A program made the translations under genes and the position numbers. A model generated the notes under the pieces. That model was given only the letters and a program-made list of their open reading frames with translations, was not told the origin of the DNA and did not search any database. A stretch of 64,000 nt of DNA from Actinomycetota bacterium (GTDB lineage Bacteria > Actinomycetota > Acidimicrobiia > Acidimicrobiales > Ilumatobacteraceae): the NCBI GenBank assembly GCA_016871355.1, contig VFZC01000008.1, forward strand, positions 32,874-96,873, read 5' to 3'. Below, one piece after another: positions 43,999-51,588 of this stretch (position 1 is the stretch's first letter; every line of letters starts with the position of its first letter).

Positions 43999-44016
43999 AG
44001 TCCCTGAACAGGGACT
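43999..44016 (+). terminator. hairpin in the recR-thiolase gap
   Basis: AGTCCCT and AGGGACT pair as a perfect 7-bp stem around a GAAC loop, followed by TTT. It lies 135 nt after recR between converging genes. The T-run is short, so termination is plausible but not certain. The rest of the 233-nt gap (43865-44097) holds two copies of GTATGACGA and a run of near-repeats of GAGCCGGTTCAGCCGGTC. Confidence 0.45.
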
Positions 44017-44097
44017 TTCCACTGTCTCCGTATGACGACGGAGCGGTCGTGCGGGTTCGGGTCGGTGGGTCGAGCCGGTTCAGCCGGTCGAGCCGGC

Positions 44098-45279
44098 TCA
44101 GAGAGCCCGGACGATCAGGGCATCACCCTGGCCGCCCCCACCGCACAGCGCGGCCGCACCGAGACCGCCGCCGCGACGACGCAGCTCGTGGAGCAAGGTG
44201 AGGGCGATGCGGTTGCCGCTCATGCCGATCGGGTGACCGAGCGCGATGGCACCGCCGTTCACGTTGGTGACCTCGTCGGTGATGCCGAGGTCGGCCATCG
44301 ACGCGATGCCCACGGCCGCGAACGCTTCGTTGAGTTCGAACAACTTCAGGTCGGAGACCTTGAGGTTCGCCTTGTGCAACGCCTTCATGATCGCGCGACT
44401 CGGCTGCTGTAGCAGCGACGCGTTGTCGGGACCCGCGACCATGCCGTAGCCGACCACCTGTCCGAGAGGTTGAACACCGCGAGCTTTCACCGCGCGTTCC
44501 GACATGATCACCATTGCCGAACCACCGTCGCTGATCTGCGACGCGTTGGCCGCGGTGATGGTTCCTTCCTTGTCGAAGGCGGGCTTCAGAGTGCCGAGAG
44601 TATCCATCGTGGTGTCGGCGCGCACACCTTCGTCGTTTTTCACGAGAACCGGATCACCCTTGCGTTGTGGAATCGCGACGTCGACGATTTCTTCGGCGAG
44701 CTTGCCACTGGCAATGGCGGCGGCCGCGCGCTGGTTGCTCTTCATGGCGAATTCGTCCTGTGTGGCACGGGAGATTCCACCACCGTTGTAACGCTCGGTT
44801 CCGAGGCCCATGAGACACACGTCGAACGCGCACCACAAACCATCGGCGATGATCGCGTCACGCAGTTCGGTGTTGCCGTAGCGGAATCCGCCGCGGGCGC
44901 CGGCTGCGATGTACGGAGCCTGCGTCATGCTCTCCATGCCACCGGCGATCACGATGTCGGCATCGCCAGCCTGGATCATCTGATCGGCGAGGTAGATCGC
45001 GTTGATTCCCGACAAGCACACCTTGTTGATGTTCACTGCCGGCACGCTCATCGGGATGCCGGCCTTGACGGCGGCCTGACGACTCGGGACTTGACCCTGG
45101 CCGGCCATGAGCACCTGACCCATGATCACGTGCCCGACTTCGTTGGGCGCCACACCGGCTCGCTGCAATGCGGCACTGATGGCGAAGCCTCCCAGATCGG
45201 CGGCGGTGAACGACGCGAGTGCGCCGCTCATCTTTCCGATCGGTGTACGGGCTCCTGCGACGATGTACGACCCGGGCAT
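44098..45279 (-). CDS. acetyl-CoA C-acetyltransferase (thiolase)
   Basis: A 393-residue thiolase with all catalytic residues: nucleophile Cys88 (INKVCLSG), the His in GGAIALGHPIGMSG and the second Cys in AALCGGGGQGDA. It condenses two acetyl-CoA to acetoacetyl-CoA or runs in reverse. ATG 45279 is preferred to 45300 because an AGAAAGG ribosome site lies 6 nt before it and the protein then begins PGSYIVAGARTPIGK, as in relatives. It is divergent from crotonyl-CoA carboxylase/reductase across 132 nt. Together they fit acetyl-CoA assimilation through C4 to C5 CoA esters. Confidence 0.93.
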   Translation of the reverse strand: MPGSYIVAGARTPIGKMSGALASFTAADLGGFAISAALQRAGVAPNEVGHVIMGQVLMAGQGQVPSRQAAVKAGIPMSVPAVNINKVCLSGINAIYLADQMIQAGDADIVIAGGMESMTQAPYIAAGARGGFRYGNTELRDAIIADGLWCAFDVCLMGLGTERYNGGGISRATQDEFAMKSNQRAAAAIASGKLAEEIVDVAIPQRKGDPVLVKNDEGVRADTTMDTLGTLKPAFDKEGTITAANASQISDGGSAMVIMSERAVKARGVQPLGQVVGYGMVAGPDNASLLQQPSRAIMKALHKANLKVSDLKLFELNEAFAAVGIASMADLGITDEVTNVNGGAIALGHPIGMSGNRIALTLLHELRRRGGGLGAAALCGGGGQGDALIVRAL

Positions 45280-45399
45280 GATGTGCCTTTCTGCTGACAT
45301 GGTGAGTTGCGGTTGTTGTGGTGAATTCTTGGTGCTCAGTGTGGTCGGGGGAGACCCGGCCCGCGAACGCCCAACTTACCGATGAGTAACAACGAGCGA

Positions 45400-45405
45400 T
45401 AAGTT
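45400..45405 (+). promoter_or_regulatory. ccr: leaderless -10 box for ccr
   Basis: TAAGTT, 6 nt before ATG 45412. Confidence 0.6.
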
Positions 45406-45411
45406 CGCCCG

Positions 45412-46746
45412 ATGGAGCAGATTCGCGAGGCCATTCTGAACGGGGCCGACTCCGCGGCCATCGCCGCCCTCCCCGTTCCCACGCACTACCGGGCCGCCCA
45501 CTTGCTGGCCTCGGAGACGGCGATGTTCGAGGGGGTTCCTTCCGAGAAGAAGGACCCGCGCCAGAGCATCCACGTGAGCGATGTGCCCACGCCCGAACTG
45601 GCCCCCGACGAGGTGTACGTGGCGGTGATGGCGAGCAGCATCAATTTCAACACCGTGTGGTCGAGCATCTTCGAGCCGGTGTCGACGTTCGGGCCGATGA
45701 AGCGTTTGTCGCGCGACAGCGACTGGATGAAGCGCCACGATCAGCCGTATCAGGTGATCGGCAGCGACGGGTCGGGTGTGGTGCTGAAGGTCGGTTCGGC
45801 CGTGCGGTTGTGGAAGCCGGGCGATCACGTGACGATTCATTGCAACTACGTCGACGACCAGGACAACACCGCCCACAACGACTCGATGTTGGCCGCGAAT
45901 CAGCGCATCTGGGGTTACGAATCGAACTTCGGCGGACTGGCCGATCTCTCGGTGGTCAAGGCCAATCAGCTCATGCCCAAGCCCGCCCACTTGACGTGGG
46001 AAGAAGCCGCGGTGAACGCGCTCTGCAACTCGACGTCGTATCGCATGCTCGTGTCGCGCAACGGCGCGGCCATGAAGCAGGGCGACGTGGTTCTCATCTG
46101 GGGCGCGACCGGCGGTATCGGCGCGTACGCCACGCAATACGTGTTGAACGGCGGCGGCATTCCGGTGTGCGTGGTATCGAACTCCGACAAGGCGCAGATC
46201 CTTCGCGACATGGGTGTCGAAGCGATCATCGATCGCAAGGCCGCCGGTTACAAGTTCTGGAAGGACGAGCACACTCACGACGAGAGCGAGTGGCGTCGTC
46301 TCGGCAGCGACGTCCGCGATCTCGTGGGCGAAGATCCCGACATCGTGTTCGAGCATCCGGGTCGTTCGACCTTCGCCGCGTCGATGTACGTGGCCAAGCG
46401 AGGCGGCACCATCGTCACGTGTGCGGCTACGAGCGGATTCATGATGGAGTTCGACAACCGCCACTTCTGGATGCGTCTCAAGAATCTGGTGGGTAGTCAT
46501 TTCGCGAACTACCAGGAGTCGTGGCAGGCCAATCGTCTGATCGCCAAGGGCATGATCCATCCGGTCATCAGCCAGACGTTCGCACTCGAGAACGTGGGCG
46601 AAGCGGCGTATCAGGTTCACCACAACATGCATGAGGGCAAGTTGGGTGTGTTGTGTCTGTCGCCCGAGCCTGGCCTCGGCGTCACCGACCCCGAGTTCCG
46701 CGCCAAGGTGGGAGAGGAGAACCTGTCTCGGTTCCGTCGTTCGTGA
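45412..46746 (+). CDS. ccr: crotonyl-CoA carboxylase/reductase
   Basis: The 444-residue enzyme belongs to the medium-chain dehydrogenase/reductase superfamily. Its Ccr-specific features include the start VPTHYRAAHLLASETAMFEG, the insert KRHDQPYQVIGSDGSGVVLK, the NADPH-binding WGATGGIGAYATQYVL and the end ENVGEAAYQVHHNMHEGK. Ccr reductively carboxylates crotonyl-CoA to ethylmalonyl-CoA, the defining step of the ethylmalonyl-CoA pathway and a source of extender units. A methylmalonyl/ethylmalonyl-CoA epimerase gene follows 22 nt later, and a thiolase is divergent. The ATG follows a TAAGTT box by 6 nt. Confidence 0.93.
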   Translation: MEQIREAILNGADSAAIAALPVPTHYRAAHLLASETAMFEGVPSEKKDPRQSIHVSDVPTPELAPDEVYVAVMASSINFNTVWSSIFEPVSTFGPMKRLSRDSDWMKRHDQPYQVIGSDGSGVVLKVGSAVRLWKPGDHVTIHCNYVDDQDNTAHNDSMLAANQRIWGYESNFGGLADLSVVKANQLMPKPAHLTWEEAAVNALCNSTSYRMLVSRNGAAMKQGDVVLIWGATGGIGAYATQYVLNGGGIPVCVVSNSDKAQILRDMGVEAIIDRKAAGYKFWKDEHTHDESEWRRLGSDVRDLVGEDPDIVFEHPGRSTFAASMYVAKRGGTIVTCAATSGFMMEFDNRHFWMRLKNLVGSHFANYQESWQANRLIAKGMIHPVISQTFALENVGEAAYQVHHNMHEGKLGVLCLSPEPGLGVTDPEFRAKVGEENLSRFRRS

Positions 46747-46768
46747 TCGGTCGTGGCAGGCTGATCGC

Positions 46769-47170
46769 ATGATCCTCACCGAAATCGACCACGTGGCCAT
46801 CGCAGTGAAAGATCTCGAAGCGGCTATCGACTACTACCAGCGGGCGTTCGGCGCCACCGTCGACCATCGTGAAGTGGTGGAGAGCGACGGGGTGGAAGAG
46901 GCGTTGTTGAAGGTGGCCGAGAGTTATGTGCAGCTGCTCACGCCCACGCGTGATGACAGCCCGGTGGCCAAGGCGATCGAGAAGCGTGGTGAGGGGCTGC
47001 ATCACATCGGGTATCGCGTGAAGGATTGTGGTGAGGCGTTGGCGTCGATGCTGGCGGCTGGTGCGACGGCGATCGACAAGGCCCCGCGTCCGGGGAGTCG
47101 TGGAACGACGGTGGCGTTCATTCACCCGAAGGGCAGCTTCGGCACCCTCATCGAACTCGTCCAGGAATAA
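46769..47170 (+). CDS. mce: methylmalonyl-CoA (ethylmalonyl-CoA) epimerase
   Basis: A 133-residue vicinal-oxygen-chelate protein. Metal ligands are in IDHVAIAVKDLEAAIDYY (His), VQLLTP, GLHHIGYRV (His) and GTLIELVQE (Glu). It interconverts the R and S forms of methylmalonyl-CoA and often ethylmalonyl-CoA. Its position directly after ccr fits the latter. The ATG lies at the end of a CAGGCT plus 6 nt arrangement, so it may also have its own leaderless start; the frame upstream is a shadow of ccr. A large palindrome begins 17 nt after the stop. Confidence 0.92.
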   Translation: MILTEIDHVAIAVKDLEAAIDYYQRAFGATVDHREVVESDGVEEALLKVAESYVQLLTPTRDDSPVAKAIEKRGEGLHHIGYRVKDCGEALASMLAAGATAIDKAPRPGSRGTTVAFIHPKGSFGTLIELVQE

Positions 47171-47187
47171 GGAACTTTTTGGTTCGG

Positions 47188-47244
47188 TGTGGTTCTGGGT
47201 GAAAAATTCGCTGGATTCCAGCGAATTTTTCACCCAGAACCACA
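47188..47244. repeat. 57-nt near-perfect palindrome between convergent genes
   Basis: Positions 47188-47215 are the exact reverse complement of 47217-47244 with one central T at 47216, so the stem could reach 28 bp. It is richer in A/T than its surroundings (GAAAAATTCG within each arm). It lies between mce and the convergent rRNA methyltransferase gene and could end transcription in both directions. It may alternatively be a small mobile palindromic element. No second copy is seen in the window. Confidence 0.85.
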
Positions 47245-47251
47245 ACCGCCG

Positions 47252-48436
47252 TCACGCTGTTTCGAGCATCAGGCCCGTGAGGTAGTCGGCTTCCGGGAAG
47301 TGCAACGGGATCGGGTGGTCGCCCGGTTGTCCCAACCGCTCGATGATCGAGGCCTCACGATTCGCATCGACGGCCGCACCGGCCACAACTTTCTGGAACA
47401 GATCGCTCGACACCGCACCCGAGCACGAGTACGTGAACAGCAGTCCGCCCGGCCGTAACAACTTGAGCGCGAGCAGATTGAGATCCTTGTAGGCACGAGT
47501 CGCCCGGTCGACTTGATTCGGATTGTTGGCGAGCTTGGGCGGATCGAGAACGATCACGTCGAAACTGGCCCGGCGATCACGAAGTGAACGCAATTCGGTG
47601 AACGCATCGGCCTCCACGAGTTCGCCGATGTTCACATCATTCGCACGACCGTTGGCCTCGGCGATGCGGAGAGCCGGCCCGGACGAGTCGATCGTGGTGA
47701 TCGAACTCGCACCACCGCGAGCGGCCGCCACGCTGAACGACCCGGTGTACCCGAACACGTTGAGCACCGCTCGACCTCGTGAGTGCTGTTCCACCAAGCG
47801 GCGACTGTCGCGCTGATCGATGTAGAAGCCGGTCTTGTGCCCGTGCTCGACGTCGACGTGGAATCGAAGCCCGTTTTCGCGGGCCCACACATCGGTCGGA
47901 AGTGAGCCGTGGCGAATACCCGTTTGCGACTCGAGTCCTTCGCGCGATCGATTGTCACCGTCGCTGCGTTCGTACACACACTCCACGCCATCGAGTGATG
48001 CAAGGGCCACGACGACCGCGTCGCGTCGGGCGTCGATTCCGACCGTCGTGATCTGGAAGACGACGATCGAACCGTAACGATCGACTACGAGCCCGGGCAG
48101 ACCATCGGCCTCGCCGAAAACCAAACGAACGGCGTCGCCGTTGGGGATTCCGAGGTGGCGCCGACGACTCGCTGCGGCCGATACACGACTCGCGATGAAC
48201 TGGTCGTCGATCGATTGGTCGACGTCGAACGTCCACACACGCGCACGAATCGACGAATGTGGACTGTACGAAGCGAGTGCCAACGGTCGTGACGCGTCAT
48301 CCACCACCAACACCGTGTCGCCCGGTTGCGGATTCCCGCCGACCCGGTCGACCGAACCGCTCATGATCCACGGATGGTGACGGCGCAGGCTGCGGTCGCG
48401 CCCGGCCTTGAGCCGCAGCGTCGCCTGATCGCTCAT
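47252..48436 (-). CDS. class I rRNA methyltransferase, RlmI-like
   Basis: The 394 residues start with a PUA domain (RSLRRHHPWIMSGSVDRVGG and GDTVLVVDDASRPLALASY), then a central domain (VRLVFGEADGLPGLVVDRYG) and a Rossmann methyltransferase. The SAM motif is VLNVFGYTGSFSVAAARGG, and the catalytic motif is VIVLDPPKLA with the later SCSGAVS, which supplies Cys. This is the architecture of RlmI, the 23S rRNA m5C1962 methyltransferase. The target base is inferred from the family. It ends 8 nt after the palindrome and is divergent from the prepilin peptidase gene. Confidence 0.88.
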   Translation of the reverse strand: MSDQATLRLKAGRDRSLRRHHPWIMSGSVDRVGGNPQPGDTVLVVDDASRPLALASYSPHSSIRARVWTFDVDQSIDDQFIASRVSAAASRRRHLGIPNGDAVRLVFGEADGLPGLVVDRYGSIVVFQITTVGIDARRDAVVVALASLDGVECVYERSDGDNRSREGLESQTGIRHGSLPTDVWARENGLRFHVDVEHGHKTGFYIDQRDSRRLVEQHSRGRAVLNVFGYTGSFSVAAARGGASSITTIDSSGPALRIAEANGRANDVNIGELVEADAFTELRSLRDRRASFDVIVLDPPKLANNPNQVDRATRAYKDLNLLALKLLRPGGLLFTYSCSGAVSSDLFQKVVAGAAVDANREASIIERLGQPGDHPIPLHFPEADYLTGLMLETA

Positions 48437-48513
48437 GTCGCTCTCACTTTGACGCGATCTTGATCGACAACGCAGACGTCGGCGATCAGGCTCGGAACTG
48501 GGAGAAACACATC

Positions 48514-49128
48514 ATGACGGTACTGGTCGGAACACTGGTTGGAGTGCTGGGCGTGCTACTGATGCGCCCGATCGTTCATCGGTACACGGCGACGAACTCA
48601 CCGTTGTGGGTAGGCGTACCGATCGCTGCGGTGACCGCGAGTTCGATGACGTACGACGTCGATGGCGTGCTGTTGTCAGTCGCGCTCGGATCGTTGGCGG
48701 CTGTGCTCGTCGCATTGAGTGAGATCGACGTGAAGGTTCGGCGTTTGCCTCGTGAGATCAGTTACCCGGCCGCCGTCGTGGGAGTGAGCCTCTTGGTGGC
48801 CGATGCTCTGACGCGTGATCGAGCCGATCGCGCGGTGATGGTGTTGGCCGGAGCAGCCGTGTTCACGATCGCGATGTTCGTCCTCTTTGTGATCGGGCGA
48901 GGCTCGCTCGGTGACGGCGACGTTCGCATCGCTCCCCTGCTCGGTTCGTTCCTCGGCTATTGGTCGCCCCGTTTGGTTCTGTCGGCACTGCTGGCGGCCT
49001 CACTCGTGGCCACCGTCGTGGCACTTGGGTTCATGGTGGTGAAGCGATCGGGCCGTGGCACGACTCTTCCGTTCGGCCCCTTCCTGGCCCTCGGAACGGT
49101 GATCGCCCTGGCGAGTCAGGGATTGTGA
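48514..49128 (+). CDS. prepilin peptidase-like A24 family protein
   Basis: A 204-residue membrane protein with about six helices. Two catalytic aspartates of type IV prepilin peptidases are visible: the first in LSEIDVKVRRLPREI, the second in GSLGDGDVRIAPLLG. The ending LPFGPFLALGTVIAL matches the family. It lacks the amino-terminal cysteine-rich methylase part, so it is the short form that only cleaves prepilin leaders. ATG 48514 follows a GGAGAA ribosome site by 7 nt. No pilin genes are nearby in the window. The rest of a type IV or Tad pilus system must be elsewhere. Confidence 0.78.
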   Translation: MTVLVGTLVGVLGVLLMRPIVHRYTATNSPLWVGVPIAAVTASSMTYDVDGVLLSVALGSLAAVLVALSEIDVKVRRLPREISYPAAVVGVSLLVADALTRDRADRAVMVLAGAAVFTIAMFVLFVIGRGSLGDGDVRIAPLLGSFLGYWSPRLVLSALLAASLVATVVALGFMVVKRSGRGTTLPFGPFLALGTVIALASQGL

Positions 49129-49175
49129 TGAGGGCGGCGATCGAGCCGACCGAGGTGAAAAAGGTGGTGGATGAG

Positions 49176-49194
49176 TGGTATCGAACTGATACCA
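49176..49194. promoter_or_regulatory. inverted repeat, likely toxin-antitoxin operator
   Basis: TGGTATC-N5-GATACCA, perfect 7-bp arms. The right arm overlaps the TACCAT -10 box of the antitoxin gene, so a bound repressor would block transcription, as in autoregulated toxin-antitoxin operons. Confidence 0.6.
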
Positions 49195-49195
49195 T
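49190..49195 (+). promoter_or_regulatory. leaderless -10 box for the antitoxin gene
   Basis: TACCAT, 7 nt before GTG 49203 and overlapping the inverted repeat. Confidence 0.55.
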
Positions 49196-49202
49196 TTCCG
49201 CC

Positions 49203-49406
49203 GTGGCCATGACCTTGCGACTCACCGACGACGAACAGACTGCCCTGCGCGCACGGGCCGAAGCCGAAGGAATTTCGATGCAGGAAGCGGCTCGTCGGGC
49301 AGTGCGCGAGTACGTGGCGCGTAGCGAACATCGGGATCGGGTGAGTGAGGCGGCCAGCCGGATCCTGAGCGCCCACGCCGATGCCATCGAGCGACTCGGG
49401 CAGTGA
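49203..49406 (+). CDS. ribbon-helix-helix antitoxin
   Basis: A 67-residue protein (or 65 from the ATG two codons later). The start MTLRLTDDEQTALRARAEAE forms the strand and first helix of a ribbon-helix-helix DNA-binding domain, and GISMQEAARRAVREYV the second helix. The C-terminal helix (SEAASRILSAHADAIERLG) would bind the toxin, as in Phd-type antitoxins. It overlaps the doc start by 4 nt. A GGTATC/GATACC inverted repeat on the promoter is a likely operator for self-repression. The longer frame upstream is a shadow of the prepilin peptidase gene. Confidence 0.78.
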   Translation: MAMTLRLTDDEQTALRARAEAEGISMQEAARRAVREYVARSEHRDRVSEAASRILSAHADAIERLGQ

Positions 49407-49801
49407 GTCGCTCGTTCGAGTACCTCGACCTCGAGGATGTCCTGTCGTTGGCCCGGACGCTGCTCGGTGATCTACCGCCCGTCCGCGACATCGGTTTGTT
49501 GGGCTCGGCCGTCGCTCGGCCACAGACATCGGTGTTCGGCGGGGACGCGTATCCCGACGTCTTCTCGAAGGCGGCTGCTCTGCTTCAGTCGATCGTCAAC
49601 AATCACCCACTCATCGACGGCAACAAGCGCTTGGGCTGGTTGGCTACGGCTGTGTTCCTCGAATTGAACGACGTCCAAGCGAGCAAGGCCACCAATGACG
49701 ATGTGTACGACTTCGTCATCTGGGTTGCTTCGTCCAACCCCGATCTCGATGCGATCATCCCAAGGTTGCGAACCATCATCGAGAAGGAATCTCGGTCGTG
49801 A
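49403..49801 (+). CDS. doc: Doc/Fic-family toxin
   Basis: This 132-residue protein of the Fic/Doc fold starts FEYLDLEDVLSLARTLLG and carries the Fic motif HPLIDGNKRLGW, with the catalytic His68 and the Asp and Asn-Lys-Arg of the phosphate-binding loop. Doc toxins phosphorylate EF-Tu and stop translation. Related Fic proteins AMPylate. The Gly-Asn-Lys-Arg loop is intact, so activity is plausible. The GTG overlaps the antitoxin stop (GTGA), the normal toxin-antitoxin arrangement. Its own stop overlaps the exonuclease start in the same manner. Confidence 0.87.
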   Translation: MSRSFEYLDLEDVLSLARTLLGDLPPVRDIGLLGSAVARPQTSVFGGDAYPDVFSKAAALLQSIVNNHPLIDGNKRLGWLATAVFLELNDVQASKATNDDVYDFVIWVASSNPDLDAIIPRLRTIIEKESRS

Positions 49802-50691
49802 TCGTTCATCTGGTCGACGGCACCTACGAGCTCTATCGGCAGCACTACGGCCAGGCCGTGCGTTCGTCGGAACCCTCCCCCAACGCGGCCACCATTGGCG
49901 TTCTCAACTCCACCTTCCAGTTGCTCGCCGACGGCGCCACGTACATCGGTGTGGCGACCGATCACGTGATCGAGAGTTTCCGCAACGATTTGTGGGCCGG
50001 TTACAAGACATCCGACGGCATGGAAGCGGAGATCCTCACGCAGATCCCGATCCTCGAAGAAGCGTTGCGATCGATGGGTGTCGCGGTGTGGCCGATGGAG
50101 GAGTATGAAGCCGACGACGCTCTCGGGTCAGCGGCGGCCGTCGCCGATCGCGACACACGTGTCGAACAGGTGCAGATCTTCAGCCCCGACAAGGATCTCG
50201 GCCAATGCGTTCGTGGTCGCCGTGTCGTGCAGATCGATCGTCGCAAGATGGCCAAGGATGGAACCGGTCTCATCGACGAAAACGCGGTGCGCGAGAAGTT
50301 CGGCGTGGGTCCAGCGAGCATCGCCGACTGGCTCGGACTCGTGGGCGACACCGCCGATGGTTTTCCCGGACTGAGTGGCTGGGGTGCCAAGTCGGCGTCG
50401 GCGGTTCTGGCGCGATACGAGCGCATCGAGAACGTTCCCGATGCCGTGAGCGAGTGGGACGTTCCCGGACTGCGCGGCGCTGCCAAGTTGGCCGAGTCGT
50501 TGTCGTCGCAACGCGAACTCGCACTGCTGTTCCGGAAAGTGGCCACCATTGTCACCACCGTTCCGGTGGGTGATGTGGACGACTGGCACTGGACCGGTCC
50601 GCGCGACGAGTTCCGCGATTTCTGCGCCGATCTCGGTGCGCCTCGCCTGGCCGACCGGGTCGCCAGCCTGGCCTCATCACGCGGGCGGTAA
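49798..50691 (+). CDS. 5'-3' exonuclease (FEN/PIN superfamily)
   Basis: A 297-residue stand-alone 5'-3' exonuclease like the amino-terminal domain of DNA polymerase I. Metal-site acids are visible in VDGTYELYRQH, YEADDALGSAA and FSPDKDLGQCV, with GLVGDTADGFPGLSGWGAKSA as the helix-hairpin DNA-binding region. It would remove flaps or RNA primers from DNA. GTG 49798 overlaps the doc stop (GTGA), so it is translationally coupled to a toxin-antitoxin pair, which is unusual. SRP RNA follows on the same strand. Confidence 0.88.
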   Translation: MIVHLVDGTYELYRQHYGQAVRSSEPSPNAATIGVLNSTFQLLADGATYIGVATDHVIESFRNDLWAGYKTSDGMEAEILTQIPILEEALRSMGVAVWPMEEYEADDALGSAAAVADRDTRVEQVQIFSPDKDLGQCVRGRRVVQIDRRKMAKDGTGLIDENAVREKFGVGPASIADWLGLVGDTADGFPGLSGWGAKSASAVLARYERIENVPDAVSEWDVPGLRGAAKLAESLSSQRELALLFRKVATIVTTVPVGDVDDWHWTGPRDEFRDFCADLGAPRLADRVASLASSRGR

Positions 50692-50710
50692 CCTCACGCT
50701 TGCGTCATTC

Positions 50711-50849
50711 GGCTCCTGTCGGGTGAGGTGACGGTCGGGTCCTGTGCAACGGGTCCCCGTGAATCAGGTCAGGACCGGGAGGTAGCAGCCTTCAGCGGAA
50801 CGGCTCGTGTGCCGCAGATCGCCTGGCCGTCACCTCATCCGACAGGAGC
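50711..50849 (+). ncRNA. ffs: signal recognition particle RNA (4.5S)
   Basis: The apical part has the SRP helix 8 sequence: TCAGGTCAGGACCGGGAGG then AGCAGCC, ending GTGTGCCGCAGATCGCCTGG, close to mycobacterial and E. coli 4.5S RNA. The ends pair extensively: GCTCCTGTCGGGTGAGGTGA at the 5' side with TCACCTCATCCGACAGGAGC at the 3' side. The approximate length of 139 nt is a little longer than compact bacterial SRP RNA because of this terminal helix. Exact ends are approximate. Confidence 0.87.
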
Positions 50850-50863
50850 GTGCTTGACAACAG

Positions 50864-50951
50864 GGAAGGGTGCGAGAGCGGCCGAATCGGCACGCTTGGA
50901 AAGCGTGTGAGGTGCAAGCCTCCGTGGGTTCGAATCCCACCCCTTCCGCCA
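50864..50951 (+). tRNA. tRNA-Ser (GGA)
   Basis: Acceptor stem GGAAGGG/CCCTTCC, T-arm GTGGG-TTCGAAT-CCCAC, a long class II variable arm and anticodon loop TTGGAAA give anticodon GGA. The discriminator is G and CCA is encoded at 50949-50951; its A is the first base of the tadA ATG. Confidence 0.95.
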
Positions 50952-51397
50952 TGGAGATCGTCGACGCCATGACACTCGCGCTCGAACAAGCGCGTGACGC
51001 GCTCAACCACGACGACGTTCCCGTGGGTGCGGTCGTGTTGCACGAAGGCCGAGTCATCGCGGCACGGCACAACGAACGTGAAGCGACGTCCGATCCCACG
51101 GCGCACGCCGAAGTTCTCGCGTTGCGTGACGCCGCGGCCGCACTCGGACGCTGGCGTCTCGACGACTGCACTCTCGTGGTCACTCTCGAACCATGTGTGA
51201 TGTGCGCGGGCGCGCTCCTCAACGCTCGGATCGGCCACCTCGTGTACGGGGCGGCCGACTTGAAGGGTGGCGCGACGGCCAGCCTGTACAACGTGTGTGC
51301 CGACCCGCGCCTCAACCACAATCCCCCGGTTACGCACGGGATTCTGGCCAGCGAGTCAGCGGCTCTGCTCGAGCAGTTCTTCGCCGAGCGCCGATAA
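50951..51397 (+). CDS. tadA: tRNA-specific adenosine deaminase
   Basis: The 148-residue zinc deaminase converts A34 to inosine in tRNA-Arg(ACG). The zinc ligands and catalytic Glu are in AHAEVLALR (His52, Glu54) and LEPCVMCAG (Cys82, Cys85). The ending ESAALLEQFFAERR is typical. The start ATG at 50951 shares its A with the CCA end of the upstream tRNA-Ser; an ATG six codons later (50969) is an alternative. Another tRNA-Ser starts 11 nt after the stop. Other actinobacteria often carry tadA, tRNA-Ser, ffs and dnaX together. Confidence 0.94.
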   Translation: MEIVDAMTLALEQARDALNHDDVPVGAVVLHEGRVIAARHNEREATSDPTAHAEVLALRDAAAALGRWRLDDCTLVVTLEPCVMCAGALLNARIGHLVYGAADLKGGATASLYNVCADPRLNHNPPVTHGILASESAALLEQFFAERR

Positions 51398-51408
51398 CCT
51401 CGATCGAC

Positions 51409-51496
51409 GGAAGGGTGCCCGAGCGGCCGAAGGGACACGCCTCGAAAGCGTGCGACGTGCAAGCGTCCGTGGGTTCAAATCCCACCCCTTCCGCCA
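51409..51496 (+). tRNA. tRNA-Ser (CGA)
   Basis: Acceptor GGAAGGG/CCCTTCC, T-arm GTGGG-TTCAAAT-CCCAC, a class II long variable arm and anticodon CGA. CCA is encoded at 51494-51496. It is near-identical in acceptor and T-arm to the Ser(GGA) gene 460 nt upstream, which suggests duplication of a serine tRNA. Confidence 0.95.
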
Positions 51497-51588
51497 CTGG
51501 AAGTCAGACCGTTAGTGACCGTCCTCTTTTCTTGAGTTCGACCCGCTCCTAGATTGAGCCGAGCGGCGGCATCGTCGTTGGGGGGTCC

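Noticed and set aside
45300..46800. 474-codon minus-strand frame across the crotonyl-CoA carboxylase/reductase gene
   Set aside because: His/Arg/Val-rich antisense shadow of ccr.
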